A DNA stretch of 64,000 bases from NCBI RefSeq assembly GCF_000737785.1, contig NZ_JPRO01000015.1, positions 56,492 through 120,491 on the forward strand, written 5' to 3'. The DNA comes from Chryseobacterium luteum (GTDB lineage Bacteria > Bacteroidota > Bacteroidia > Flavobacteriales > Weeksellaceae). Below are positions 15,804 to 24,885 of the stretch, one piece after another. Position 1 is the stretch's first letter, and each line of letters opens with the position of its first letter. The position numbers and the translations under genes were made by a program. The notes under the pieces are model-generated. The model was not told the DNA's origin. It saw only the letters and a list, made by a program, of their open reading frames with translations, and ran no database searches.

Positions 15804-17864
15804 ATGTCATTCCAAGAAACCAATCCTAAAAATCCCCTTGACGGCGGATTGGACGGACTTAAACAGCAAGGATTATCTGCTGCTGAAAACAAAATTACAG
15901 GAATAATTTCAGAAAAACTGGATAATCCCATTGTCAATAAAATTGCCGAAAATAAAGACACCATTAAAAATGTGGTTAATAAATTTTCCTCTGTCGAAAC
16001 CCCAATAGATGATGCTTCTATTGGCCGGCTCAACCATCCGGATGATATCAAGAAATATCTTTCTAAAAAGACGTTCAAGGATTTTTTGAAGGAAAAAGAT
16101 AGTCCGTTGGTGTATTGCACCCTTACCATAGACGGTAAAGAATTCCTGGCTAAAAACAGCTATGTGGTAGAGCTTAGGCAGCATACCAACGACCACGACA
16201 CGTTTACAATTATCACTCCCGACGATTCATTGGATAGTTTTGAAGGTTACGTAATGGAAAATTCCAAGAACCTTCTTGGTAAAAAGGTGACTATTAATTT
16301 CCATCGATATGGAGAGGTTCGGCAATCTTTTATGGGAATCATTGCTAATATCCGTAACAAAAAAAATGAAGGAGGCGGATATGGAAAATTATTTATTACA
16401 GGATACGCTCCAAGTATTTTGCTGGAAAATGGTAAAGACTGCCAAAGTTTTACTGAAAAAGATTTGAAAGGAATTATTGATGAAGCTTTGAAAGAATACA
16501 AGAATGAGATACCAATAATAGCAGAAAATCTAAATACCAAATATTCTATTCCTTACACAGTACAATATAAGGAATCAGACTATCAGTTCATCAAAAGATT
16601 AGCTCACAGATACGGCGAGTATTTTTATTATGACGGACAGAACCTGATATTCGGAAACAAAGTACAGCCTATCGTAAAGCTAGGAGAAAATATGGATCTG
16701 ATCGATATTGAATTTGAGATCATGATTAAGCCTCAAGGTTTCAAGTATATGTCATATGATAGTATATCAGCAGAGGTTAAAGAAAAGGATTCCGATTCTG
16801 TACAAGCTCAGTACAAAGAAAACGGTTTTCAAGCAATTGCTGTGAATGCCTCCAAACAAGTATTTAAGAAAAAAGCTGAAATGTTATTTAATGCTACCTC
16901 ACAACAGAATGTAGATAGTGACCTTAAAGAAATGGTGCTTCGCCAAAAGGAAAGCAGGGAAAGCCTGATGCAGGTAAGAGGAAGAAGCCGTGACCCACAG
17001 CTGAAGATCGGAGGAAGGGCAGAAATTTCCGACATCAATGCCAAAGCGATGGAAACCTACCGTATCATAGAAATTACTCATTCCCACGATGGTAACGATT
17101 ACTATAATGAATTTATAGGGATCCCCGATATCTTTATCTCCCCATTTTTTGATGAAGATGCTTTCCCAACCTGTGAAGAGCAGTCAGCCATTGTTACAGA
17201 CAATGATAATCCACAGGGAATGATAAAAGTACAATTTCCGTGGCAGAAAAAGAAAGGACTGAAAACCCCTTGGCTGAGAGTTGTTACACCTTACGCGGGA
17301 AAAGGGAAAGGAATGCACATCATCCCGGAAGTTGGGGAAGAGGTGGTATTAGGATTTGACAATGGTAATGCTGAAAGACCGTTTGTATTTGGAGCAATGT
17401 TTAATGGAGAAGCTAGTGCGGGATTGGGTGGTGCAGGGAATTTTATGAAAGGACTACAGACACCAACAGGAAGCCGACTACACATGAACGACAAAGACGG
17501 CTCACTTCATATGCAGGATAATGGAGGTGTCAGTATGAAGTTTGATGGCGGGGGAAATGCAACTACAAGTGCAGAAACAACTAAAACCATTAATGTAGGA
17601 AAGGGAGGCGAAAGTATTTTAAAAATGGATAACGGAGGAAATATAAGTTTAACATGTAATACGACAATTACATTATCAACGGGTTTGAGTTCAATTACAT
17701 TGAATACCGATGGTACTATTTTGATTGGTGGCAAGATTATAGGAATTGGAGCAACAGATGGTGTTGGCATAAATGGTACTAAAGCAATTGATATTTCTTC
17801 TAAAAGCAATCATATTGGTGGTGGTACCACAAAAATTGACGGAGGTGATGTCTTTATAAATTAA
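15804..17864 (+). CDS. tssI: T6SS spike protein TssI (VgrG)
   Basis: A 686-residue VgrG that caps the Hcp tube and carries effectors. An N-terminal extension (about 1-70) is absent from the second VgrG at 63774. The gp27-like region begins near LNHPDDIKKYLSKKTFKDFL. The gp5 OB-fold lies near 470-540 (IKVQFPWQKKKGLKTPWLRV, GEEVVLGFDNGNAERPFVFG). The C-terminal part is Gly/Thr/Ile-rich repeats forming the beta-helix needle (GGNISL, LNTDGTILIGGKIIGIGA). Only 3 bases separate it from the PAAR-like toxin gene, which it should load. Confidence 0.95.
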   Translation: MSFQETNPKNPLDGGLDGLKQQGLSAAENKITGIISEKLDNPIVNKIAENKDTIKNVVNKFSSVETPIDDASIGRLNHPDDIKKYLSKKTFKDFLKEKDSPLVYCTLTIDGKEFLAKNSYVVELRQHTNDHDTFTIITPDDSLDSFEGYVMENSKNLLGKKVTINFHRYGEVRQSFMGIIANIRNKKNEGGGYGKLFITGYAPSILLENGKDCQSFTEKDLKGIIDEALKEYKNEIPIIAENLNTKYSIPYTVQYKESDYQFIKRLAHRYGEYFYYDGQNLIFGNKVQPIVKLGENMDLIDIEFEIMIKPQGFKYMSYDSISAEVKEKDSDSVQAQYKENGFQAIAVNASKQVFKKKAEMLFNATSQQNVDSDLKEMVLRQKESRESLMQVRGRSRDPQLKIGGRAEISDINAKAMETYRIIEITHSHDGNDYYNEFIGIPDIFISPFFDEDAFPTCEEQSAIVTDNDNPQGMIKVQFPWQKKKGLKTPWLRVVTPYAGKGKGMHIIPEVGEEVVLGFDNGNAERPFVFGAMFNGEASAGLGGAGNFMKGLQTPTGSRLHMNDKDGSLHMQDNGGVSMKFDGGGNATTSAETTKTINVGKGGESILKMDNGGNISLTCNTTITLSTGLSSITLNTDGTILIGGKIIGIGATDGVGINGTKAIDISSKSNHIGGGTTKIDGGDVFIN

Positions 17865-17867
17865 GCC

Positions 17868-19340
17868 ATGGGTAACAAAATAATCACTGAAAAAGATTTT
17901 TGGATATGTTCCAGCGGAGCTGCCCCAGCACAGTTGCAAGGAACACGAAAAAGCAACAAACAGAAATCTGGGGAAGTATATATTACTATAGCTGATACTG
18001 CTACCAGTAGTTGGATAGATTTTGGATGCACCAAAAACATGCTTATGAATGCCTTAATTGCTGCTGTGGTAGTAATTGTTGTAGTTGCATTAATAGTGGG
18101 TACTGGTGGAGTTGCAGCTATTGGATTGGTGGGTATGATGGCTATTGGTGCAGGTGCCGCAGTAACAGCAGGTATTGTAACAGCGGTTGAGGGAGCATTA
18201 ACCTGTGGACAAAATAATGCAGGGCAAAGAGGATGGCAGAATTATAAAAAAGATCTTATACTTACAGGTAGTTATGCGGTAACAGGAGGGGCTTTTATGG
18301 AATGCAAAGTAGGAGGCGTAGTGAAATATTCTCCGAAAGTAAAAACATGGACAGATGCCTTATTATTTGCAGGAACCAGTTATTCGCTTAAACTTGTGGA
18401 GTGTGCAGCTGTGGGAGCGGGAGCAGGAGCAGGAGGTTTTTATATGGCACCTGTTGTTGCTGGCTTATGGGGAGGTACTATGTCTGCTGGTTGGGGTATG
18501 TCTAGCATAGGAGGTAATTTATGGGGAATGATATATGGTGCAAAAGGAGAAATGGCTGTAATGAGGGGAGCTGGTGGTGCAGACAGTTTGTTACATGATT
18601 GGGCTACAAAAGACAACGAAACAGCAGGAGGTGCGTTTGATGCGTTTGCCACAGGAGCTTCTGGAGAATATGCATTAGGGAAAAAAATATACAAACAAGG
18701 CTATGTAACAGCAAGTGATGCAGGGTATATAGCTTTATATTTGCTATTTTTAGGAGCGAATTTTAAGCAAAAAGTACCCGCACCAACAAAACCAAAATTT
18801 AACCCCGAACAAAATGCAGAATTTATAGATACACCCGAAAATTTAGGAAATCCTAAAGACCCTGAACCACCGAGCACTCCTAAAGATGGAGAGGCGTTTG
18901 AGGATCCTGCACCTCCGCCGCCGCCAAGAAATTTTGAACAAGAAGCTGCTAATTTAGATAATGATGGAGGGCATTCTTATGCTGATCACGGTGCACAAAC
19001 AACAGGGAATCAACACAAAATAAGATTAGAGACAGGAGAAACACCTGGAGGTAGTCAAAGGGCAACACCAGAAGCTTCTGGTAAATTCAATTCGCATGAA
19101 AAACATATAGCTGCTTATGAAGATTCACAAGTAAAGTTACAAACTGAAAAAATTAATTCTAAAGGAGGGTTAAAAAAGAAAGTTGAGATTAAAAATGAAC
19201 CTTTCAATGGGGGAACTTCTTATACTTTAGATGCGAATGGTAATCTGATAAGTAGCCCTACTAGCTATTATACAGCTATTTACAAATTAAATCCTACAAC
19301 AGGTCAATATGAATTAATAACTTTGTACCCTAACAATTAA
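17868..19340 (+). CDS. PAAR-like (DUF4280-type) T6SS effector with C-terminal toxin domain
   Basis: A 490-residue polymorphic toxin. The N-terminal part (about 1-160) resembles PAAR-like DUF4280 spike tips, with the two halves marked by DFWICSSGAAPAQLQGTR and GAFMECKVGGVVKYSPKVKT, separated by a hydrophobic stretch (about 60-110). Further Gly/Ala-rich hydrophobic segments follow (about 180-215). A Pro-rich linker (DTPENLGNPKDPEPPSTP, about 320-340) leads to the toxin part (about 350-490), which has SYADHGAQTT, a conserved-looking FNSHEKHIAAY and the ending AIYKLNPTTGQY. That pattern recalls small RNase-like toxin tips, but I cannot name the family. A putative immunity gene follows after 11 bases. 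Confidence 0.82.
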   Translation: MGNKIITEKDFWICSSGAAPAQLQGTRKSNKQKSGEVYITIADTATSSWIDFGCTKNMLMNALIAAVVVIVVVALIVGTGGVAAIGLVGMMAIGAGAAVTAGIVTAVEGALTCGQNNAGQRGWQNYKKDLILTGSYAVTGGAFMECKVGGVVKYSPKVKTWTDALLFAGTSYSLKLVECAAVGAGAGAGGFYMAPVVAGLWGGTMSAGWGMSSIGGNLWGMIYGAKGEMAVMRGAGGADSLLHDWATKDNETAGGAFDAFATGASGEYALGKKIYKQGYVTASDAGYIALYLLFLGANFKQKVPAPTKPKFNPEQNAEFIDTPENLGNPKDPEPPSTPKDGEAFEDPAPPPPPRNFEQEAANLDNDGGHSYADHGAQTTGNQHKIRLETGETPGGSQRATPEASGKFNSHEKHIAAYEDSQVKLQTEKINSKGGLKKKVEIKNEPFNGGTSYTLDANGNLISSPTSYYTAIYKLNPTTGQYELITLYPNN

Positions 19341-19351
19341 AATATATATAT

Positions 19352-19714
19352 ATGTTAAAAGAATTAATTAAAAAACTCTACTTATTACAAAATAATAAAC
19401 AAGTAGATAATGGAGTTGAAATTATAATAGATAATATTTTAGAAGAAAATGATTTAATTGAAACAGAGATGATTCCTCAATGGTTTGTTGCTTTTTTAGA
19501 ATCAGCAATCCAAAAGCAGGTTAGTCCAAAAACAAAATTTATTTATGAAAAAGGTAAAGGAGATGTATCCAATCTTATTTCAGAACTAGAAAGCCTAATT
19601 AATGCAGAATGGAACGATTATGGTGAGGCTGTTGAAGTTAAATTTGACAATTTAGGTTTAAAAGCAATTATTTCTACAGAAAGTAATTATTACGAAATAA
19701 TAAAAATAGATTAA
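19352..19714 (+). CDS. Candidate immunity protein for the PAAR-like toxin
   Basis: A 120-residue acidic, soluble protein without signal peptide (starts MLKELIKKLYLLQNN). Its position directly after a toxin C-terminus, its small size and its very A+T-rich DNA are typical of immunity genes for cytoplasmic toxins. No family is recognised. Confidence 0.65.
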   Translation: MLKELIKKLYLLQNNKQVDNGVEIIIDNILEENDLIETEMIPQWFVAFLESAIQKQVSPKTKFIYEKGKGDVSNLISELESLINAEWNDYGEAVEVKFDNLGLKAIISTESNYYEIIKID

Positions 19715-19734
19715 AATAATATTATTAAAAATGA

Positions 19735-20187
19735 ACATCCGAAAACCTTGGAAATCCAAAAGATCCAGAACCACCAAGTATTCCTAAAGATGGTGAGCCG
19801 TTTGAGGATCCAAAGCAAAAAATAGAGAATAAGTATCCTGAAGATCCATTCCCTTCTGACGGAAAAACTACCGAAGTTTATGTAAAGGATGGATTAATCA
19901 TTGATAAAAATGGCAATCCTGTTCATGCACCAAATGGAAAGAATTTTATCATTGATATGAATGGTAATCTTAAAATAGGTAGTAGACATGTACATTTAGC
20001 TAATGGAGAACCTGTTCAAGTGACAGGATCAATAACCATAAAAAGAGGGAGAGTTTGTGAAATAGATAATGGTTCTGGATACTATGAACCTACACAAAAA
20101 GAAGCGGCTAATTTTAAGAAAATATTTGAAGAATCAGGTATAGATATGAGTAAGGCTAAAGAAAATTATAAATATTTTAAAAATTAA
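19735..20187 (+). pseudogene. Orphan toxin C-terminus with copied linker
   Basis: An open frame of about 150 codons with no start. It begins T-S-E-N-L-G-N-P-K-D-P-E-P-P-S, a copy of the linker in the preceding full-length toxin (TPENLGNPKDPEPPS). It then diverges into a different tip: KNFIIDMNGNLKIGSRHVHL, ANGEPVQVTGSITIKRGRV, GSGYYEPTQKEA, NFKKIFEESGIDM. This is the layout of an orphan toxin cassette that can be swapped onto the intact gene by recombination in the linker. The internal ATG at 19957 could only give a 76-residue piece. The H-x-L-x(2)-G-x-P-V ... G-x-Y-x-P pattern recurs in polymorphic toxin tips, but I do not assign an activity. Confidence 0.85.
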
Positions 20188-20190
20188 GAA

Positions 20191-20766
20191 ATGGAAAAGT
20201 TTATAGAGATTTTTTGGACTAAAATGTATGACATATATTGGGAAAATGGTGATTTTGAAAATGACATTAAAAATTATGATATTAGTTCCTTTAATTTGGT
20301 TGATGTAATTATTTATCTATTCAATAATAAATGTGATCAAGGATTTATATTATCTGCGTTGAAATGGAAAACTGACTTATGGTCTTTACTATCAAAACAG
20401 GATTGGATGAAAATTATTGAAAATATCAAACGTAATGTAGGAGCAAGATATCTTATTGGAAATTATGGAATGTATTGCGATATTGTATTTTTATATAGAT
20501 ATTTAAAAATAGATGGATTGAAATTATTAATGGAAACCAATATTTATAAAGAAACTAAAAACAATATTTTACAAGATATTCAGAAAATATCATTTGAGTT
20601 AGAATATTCTATTTTAGATGAAGAAAATTTTGAAGATGGAACATTTCCTAATAAAGAGTTGTATCCATTAATACATAATAAATTAATAAAACAAGCATGT
20701 AAAAAAGCAAAATTAGATTTAGCTAACATAAACAAAGACATTCTTAAATTTATAGAAAACCTATAA
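20191..20766 (+). CDS. Candidate immunity protein for the orphan toxin tip
   Basis: A 191-residue soluble protein, rich in Ile/Asn/Lys, starting 3 bases after the orphan toxin stop. It has no signal peptide. The N-terminus MEKFIEIFWTKMYDIYWENG and the helix-rich body show no family motif that I know. Its placement mirrors the toxin-immunity order just upstream. Keeping the gene intact beside a start-less toxin is expected if neighbouring cells may still deliver that toxin. Confidence 0.65.
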   Translation: MEKFIEIFWTKMYDIYWENGDFENDIKNYDISSFNLVDVIIYLFNNKCDQGFILSALKWKTDLWSLLSKQDWMKIIENIKRNVGARYLIGNYGMYCDIVFLYRYLKIDGLKLLMETNIYKETKNNILQDIQKISFELEYSILDEENFEDGTFPNKELYPLIHNKLIKQACKKAKLDLANINKDILKFIENL

Positions 20767-20851
20767 CTTATTTATAATTATGATTCTATACAATTATCAA
20801 CAACTTTGTATTATAATAATTAAGAAAATATGAAAAATTGTAAAAAAGTGC

Positions 20852-21088
20852 ATGCAAGATTGGCAAGATGCTGTTAAAGCTAATCAGAATGGAATAGCAA
20901 CAGAAAGTCAAAAAGAAATATTAGAAGGTTGACCTAATGTAGAAGATAAAAATAAATATTTAATAAAAAATATTGAAGATATTCCTATAGAGAAATCAAA
21001 CATAACATTTTAAGGTATTTGTATGCCTATTTAGATATTTTTATTCAAAATTCAAGAATTTTTTGAAATAATAGAAAAAGTAAATTAA
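20852..21088 (+). pseudogene. Decayed small gene, possibly an immunity relic
   Basis: A readable frame starts at an ATG (QDWQDAVKANQNGIATESQK), meets a stop at 20930-20932, and continues in frame as NVEDKNKYLIKNIEDIPIEK. It appears to resume in shifted frames as YAYLDIFIQNSR and EFFEIIEKVN. At least one stop and two frameshifts separate the parts. The size and the place in the cassette run suggest a former immunity gene. No intact gene lies between 20767 and 21091. Confidence 0.5.
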
Positions 21089-21091
21089 ACG

Positions 21092-22258
21092 ATGAACAAC
21101 AAACAACTTTTAATAAAACAAACTTATACAGAGCAATATACACTTGTTATAGATTCAGATATGATGGCTGTAAATGCAAAAATGCAGTCTAAAACCCAAA
21201 TCCGTTGGGATTTAAACGTATTAAAAGTTTCAGATAACGAAGTTGAGGTGAAATTAATATTATTAGATCATATTTTATTAGAAGCCAATAATCCCTTAAT
21301 AAAAGAAGTAGCTAATTTAACAAAAGCATTTTCTCGTTTGTATAATGAATTACACCTAAAAATAGACCAGCAAGGCAAAATACTTGATGTATTAAATATG
21401 GATATTATTTTATCCAAATGGAAACAAACCAAGGCAGAAATGGAAAAGATAGCAGAAAATACGCCAGATATAAAAAATGCAATTCTTTTACATGATTCCA
21501 TTTTCCAAGACAAAGCCAAACTCACTCATGGCATACAAGCAAGTGAGTTTTTTATGCTACATTTCAATTATGTATATGGCAACGATTTACCGTTTAATAA
21601 AAAAGACATTATTAAACCCAACTTCTTTAATTCAGCCAATGTGCAATGGAGTTGTTTTGTAAATCCTATGCACGAACTCCCAACAGATGTCCAATCGTTT
21701 TCAGTAAACATAGACATGCAATCTTTTATGCCCTTAGGGGTAGGCTTTTATAGCAGAGCTTATGGTCAGTTTGCGAATCAGATAGATATTACAAAACTCA
21801 ATACAAGGCTCAAAGAATCGGGAACTTATAAAATAAACCCGCAAACAGGAAAGTTATTAGAAGCATTTTTATACAGAGAAGAAGTAGCCGATGAAAAGCA
21901 ACTTTTTACCAAAATGCAATACACTCTAATGAGTGAAGCAGTGTATAAAGAATCAATTAAGGACAAATTTTCATCAGAAACAGTAGGAACTTCAGAAACA
22001 GCTCCCACGCGAAAAATCTCTTTCCTAGCCGATGATGAGACCCCAAAAGCCAAATCCAAATATTTGGTTTTCAATAAATATGATACCCAAGTCAGCGTGT
22101 ATAAATACCAAGCCGTAAACAGTGACTTAGTAGATCTACTCAAAAATGAAGAAGAAATTACCCTACTCGAACCCCAAGGAAGCGGTTGGTATAAAGTGCG
22201 AACCCCAAAAGGAACAGAAGGCTATATACAGGAAAACCAGATAAAAAATGTTACTTAA
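21092..22258 (+). CDS. SH3-tailed protein of the T6SS cargo island
   Basis: A 388-residue protein with no signal peptide. The first about 290 residues are unrecognised, with a charged, mixed alpha/beta look (EQYTLVIDSDMMAVNAKMQS, WDLNVLKVSDNEVEVKLIL). The C-terminal about 65 residues form a bacterial SH3-like domain (LVFNKYDTQVSVYKYQA, GSGWYKVRTPKGTEGYI), which often binds peptidoglycan or peptides. A linker with repeated Glu/Thr/Pro joins the two. In this setting it could be a cargo adaptor for the following Rhs element or an accessory factor; this is a guess from position. Confidence 0.7.
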   Translation: MNNKQLLIKQTYTEQYTLVIDSDMMAVNAKMQSKTQIRWDLNVLKVSDNEVEVKLILLDHILLEANNPLIKEVANLTKAFSRLYNELHLKIDQQGKILDVLNMDIILSKWKQTKAEMEKIAENTPDIKNAILLHDSIFQDKAKLTHGIQASEFFMLHFNYVYGNDLPFNKKDIIKPNFFNSANVQWSCFVNPMHELPTDVQSFSVNIDMQSFMPLGVGFYSRAYGQFANQIDITKLNTRLKESGTYKINPQTGKLLEAFLYREEVADEKQLFTKMQYTLMSEAVYKESIKDKFSSETVGTSETAPTRKISFLADDETPKAKSKYLVFNKYDTQVSVYKYQAVNSDLVDLLKNEEEITLLEPQGSGWYKVRTPKGTEGYIQENQIKNVT

Positions 22259-22416
22259 GCAGCATAAAAAACCCACAAAAAAGTATGTGTTTTCATATAC
22301 CATTCGGCTCAAAAAAGCGAAATATATAGCTGATATCACTACATTATTTACCTTAGGTTTTCTCATTAAAAAAGAAAATAACAGAGTACAAATTGGTTTC
22401 ATAAAACGAACTCTAA

Positions 22417-23061
22417 AGCTCCAAAGAACAGAATGAAAACGACATAAAAGTCAATTTCGATTATGATAAGCAAGAAAAAAACCTCTCCAACGAACAAGGA
22501 GACCAATACAAATTTATCAGAAATAATAGAGGCGATATTATAAAGGAAGTCTCTTTTGATGGGATTAGCAAATACTACAACCGTGACCATGCTGGAAAGG
22601 TTGTGAAAGTAAAAAGAAAAGGAAACCGATATACTGAATATGAATATAACAAGAGAGGGCAGATCATACGGGCAGATTATTTTGATGGCTATTGGGAGGT
22701 ATTTGAATATAATAAAATAGGGCTTTTAATTGCAGCACAAAATCCCAATATCAATGTTGTTTTCACGAGGAACAAACAAGGTTGGGTTACTCAAGAAAAA
22801 CAAGGGGAGCATGTTATTGATTATCAATATGACGAAAAAGGGAATTTACTTTCCGTGGAGAGTTCTTTAGGAGCAGATATTTCTTATGAAAGAAATAAAA
22901 ATGGACTGGTTACTTCCATAAAAACAGGAAAGGATGAAAATGAATGGATAGCCAATATCAAACATAATATGTTGGGATTGGAAATTGAAAGAAGTCTGCC
23001 GGGAGGAATTAAAAGTACATGGTCTTGTAATCTTCCCTTACTTAGTCACACTCAAAAGTAG
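22417..23061 (+). pseudogene. Rhs/YD-repeat fragment
   Basis: An open frame without start codon or toxin tip. It shows YD/Rhs repeats: YKFIRNNRGDIIKEVSFDG, YEYNKRGQIIRADYFDGYW, FEYNKIGLLIAAQNP, YQYDEKGNLLSVESS, YERNKNGLVTSIKTG, NMLGLEIERSLPGGI. The frame changes abruptly after KSTW and ends in an unrelated CNLPLLSHTQK. Both the N-terminal PAAR/TM part and the C-terminal toxin of a normal Rhs effector are missing. The 22259-22416 segment holds no other supportable gene. Confidence 0.82.
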
Positions 23062-23217
23062 AGTTTTTGGTTAATAATTTCCTGTTGTCTTTGTTGGAAT
23101 TTTGTTGGAATGTGGGAAACTCGTTGGACAATATCGAATAACTGATAAATATTTTTAGAACCAAACTGTCAGATCAAGTTGTGGCTATTACAAATAAGGC
23201 TTTAAGAGCAAAAAAAT

Positions 23218-23250
23218 AAAGAAGGTGTTTTTTAGACACCTTCTTTTAGA
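23218..23250 (+). terminator. Hairpin terminator at the right end of the cargo island
   Basis: GAAGGTGT / ACACCTTC with a 7-base T-rich loop, flanked by A- and T-runs. It can act in both directions and lies before the leftward cupin gene. Confidence 0.75.
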
Positions 23251-23291
23251 TTCAAAGTATTTATTTCTTGAATTTTTGTAAAAATATTAAG

Positions 23292-23822
23292 CTATTTACT
23301 CTTTTTAACGACATCTACGAAAACTGTTCCGAAAACAGCACTTTCTTTATTCCATTTTATTAATTCCTCCGGAGTCATGTTGGTCAGCTGTATATTTTCC
23401 TGATCCATAGGTCTAGAAAAATACCAAAAATAATGATCGTAATAGCCTGGTGCAAAAATAGTTGAAACAATTGCGGAATCCGAAACAAGCTTAAAATGAT
23501 GGGGCTCCATTTTAGGGACAAATACAACATCTCCAGTACCTGCAGTGATAATTTTATCTCCAACATAATAATTAACAATTCCGTCATGAATCATAAAAGT
23601 TTCATCTACAAATTCGTGGATATGACGAGGGGGTTCATTTCCTTTCATTAAGTAAAATTCAGTTATACTCAAACTGCCATTCGATTCTTCTGATGTCAGT
23701 TTAAAATTTATAATGGACCTATCATCCATGTACATTCTTTTTCGTTTATCTGTTGTTAATTGCTCAGGTATAGGGTGAGCTTCTAAAAATGCTTTTAATT
23801 TTTTTTCGTTTACAGTTTGCAT
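23292..23822 (-). CDS. Cupin-domain protein
   Basis: A 176-residue single-domain cupin. The first cupin motif is visible as PRHIHEFVDETFMIHDG (His-x-His and the Glu, about residues 81-97), with PHHFKLV as the second motif around 127-133. These residues normally bind a metal ion. No signal peptide is present. It is the last gene of a leftward set with an epimerase (47-base gap) and a Crp-type regulator. The substrate is unknown. Confidence 0.82.
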   Translation of the reverse strand: MQTVNEKKLKAFLEAHPIPEQLTTDKRKRMYMDDRSIINFKLTSEESNGSLSITEFYLMKGNEPPRHIHEFVDETFMIHDGIVNYYVGDKIITAGTGDVVFVPKMEPHHFKLVSDSAIVSTIFAPGYYDHYFWYFSRPMDQENIQLTNMTPEELIKWNKESAVFGTVFVDVVKKSK

Positions 23823-23869
23823 AATTTTTTACTTTATATGATTATTAAAAGAAGATAGTATTGAGAATA

Positions 23870-24817
23870 CTATCTGTTTGTATTTTTTTTGCAAAATGAT
23901 TTTATCATTTCTTTGATACCTAATTCATAAGGGGTTATATGGAAGTCAGGGAAATGATTTTTAAATTTATCACTTACCATAATATAATCATGTTCAAATT
24001 GATAATTCATCTCAGAAGCTTCTTTGATCGTCTTAGAAAATAATGACAATAATTTTCGCTCTATCGGAAATATTATTTTGATTTTATAATTCTTTTTAAG
24101 AATTCCATTGAAAATCTCTATTATTTGCTCAATGGTTATTGCTTTCCTAGTCGGCAGATGCCATACCTCTCCATATGTTGAAGAATCTAAGGCTAAAAGG
24201 ACAAGAGCTCTTCCATTATCAAGGGTGTATGAATAAGTATGCTTTTTATCAGGGCTTCCTAAAAAATAAGGATTTTTATCAAGTAACATTCTTTCAAGAA
24301 AAGAAATATAAAAAGGACTATTTTTAGCAAAAGGGCCATAAAAGTCTGCTGATCTTCCAATGACTGCTTTAATTTTTTCCTGTCTTATTGCATCCATTAT
24401 CATATCGGATATTTGTTTTCTTGTAATCCCTTTTTTTGTTAATGTGTATTGCGGAGTATTTTCATCAAAAGAAGATGGTAGATAATAAGGGTCATACATG
24501 TAAACATTATCAAAAAAAATAAGAACTGCATTTGATTTTTCACAGGCATTGATTACATTTTTCATAATTACGGGCCATTGTGAAGCCCATATTGCCGAAT
24601 CATATGGAAGTCCTACACAAAGATATACATAACCGGAACCCTGTATTGCCTTTTGGGTTAGAACAGTATCCATTAAATTAGCATAAACCCACTTAACTCC
24701 TTGCATAGGATGTTTACTTACGGCTCGAATTGATAGGTTTTTATTTTGAAGAGCTTTAATAATAGCAAAGCCTATTGCACCAGAAGCGCCAAGAACTGTA
24801 TGAATTTCGTTATCCAT
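23870..24817 (-). CDS. NAD-dependent epimerase/dehydratase family protein
   Basis: A 315-residue extended short-chain dehydrogenase. The Rossmann glycine motif VLGASGAIG is near residues 6-14. It lacks the usual YxxxK pair in a clear form: a YGPFAK stretch is present near 160. I placed the start at 24817 (MDNEIHTVLGASG), because the longer frame adds 19 residues before the conserved N-terminus. It lies between a Crp-type regulator and a cupin on the same strand and may work with the cupin in a small redox or sugar modification. The substrate is not readable. Confidence 0.82.
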   Translation of the reverse strand: MDNEIHTVLGASGAIGFAIIKALQNKNLSIRAVSKHPMQGVKWVYANLMDTVLTQKAIQGSGYVYLCVGLPYDSAIWASQWPVIMKNVINACEKSNAVLIFFDNVYMYDPYYLPSSFDENTPQYTLTKKGITRKQISDMIMDAIRQEKIKAVIGRSADFYGPFAKNSPFYISFLERMLLDKNPYFLGSPDKKHTYSYTLDNGRALVLLALDSSTYGEVWHLPTRKAITIEQIIEIFNGILKKNYKIKIIFPIERKLLSLFSKTIKEASEMNYQFEHDYIMVSDKFKNHFPDFHITPYELGIKEMIKSFCKKNTNR

Positions 24818-24885
24818 GATCAAATATTTAAGTATACCAAAATTGGTATAAAGAAATGAAGAGAGTCTGAACAAATGTTAAGAAA

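Noticed and set aside
19957..20187. Stand-alone 76-residue gene
   Set aside because: The same frame is open upstream to 19735 and encodes a copied toxin linker, so the ATG is internal to an orphan toxin tip.
22248..22436. Small gene after the SH3-domain protein
   Set aside because: It overlaps the upstream stop, has no family features and borders the Rhs fragment; it is probably debris.
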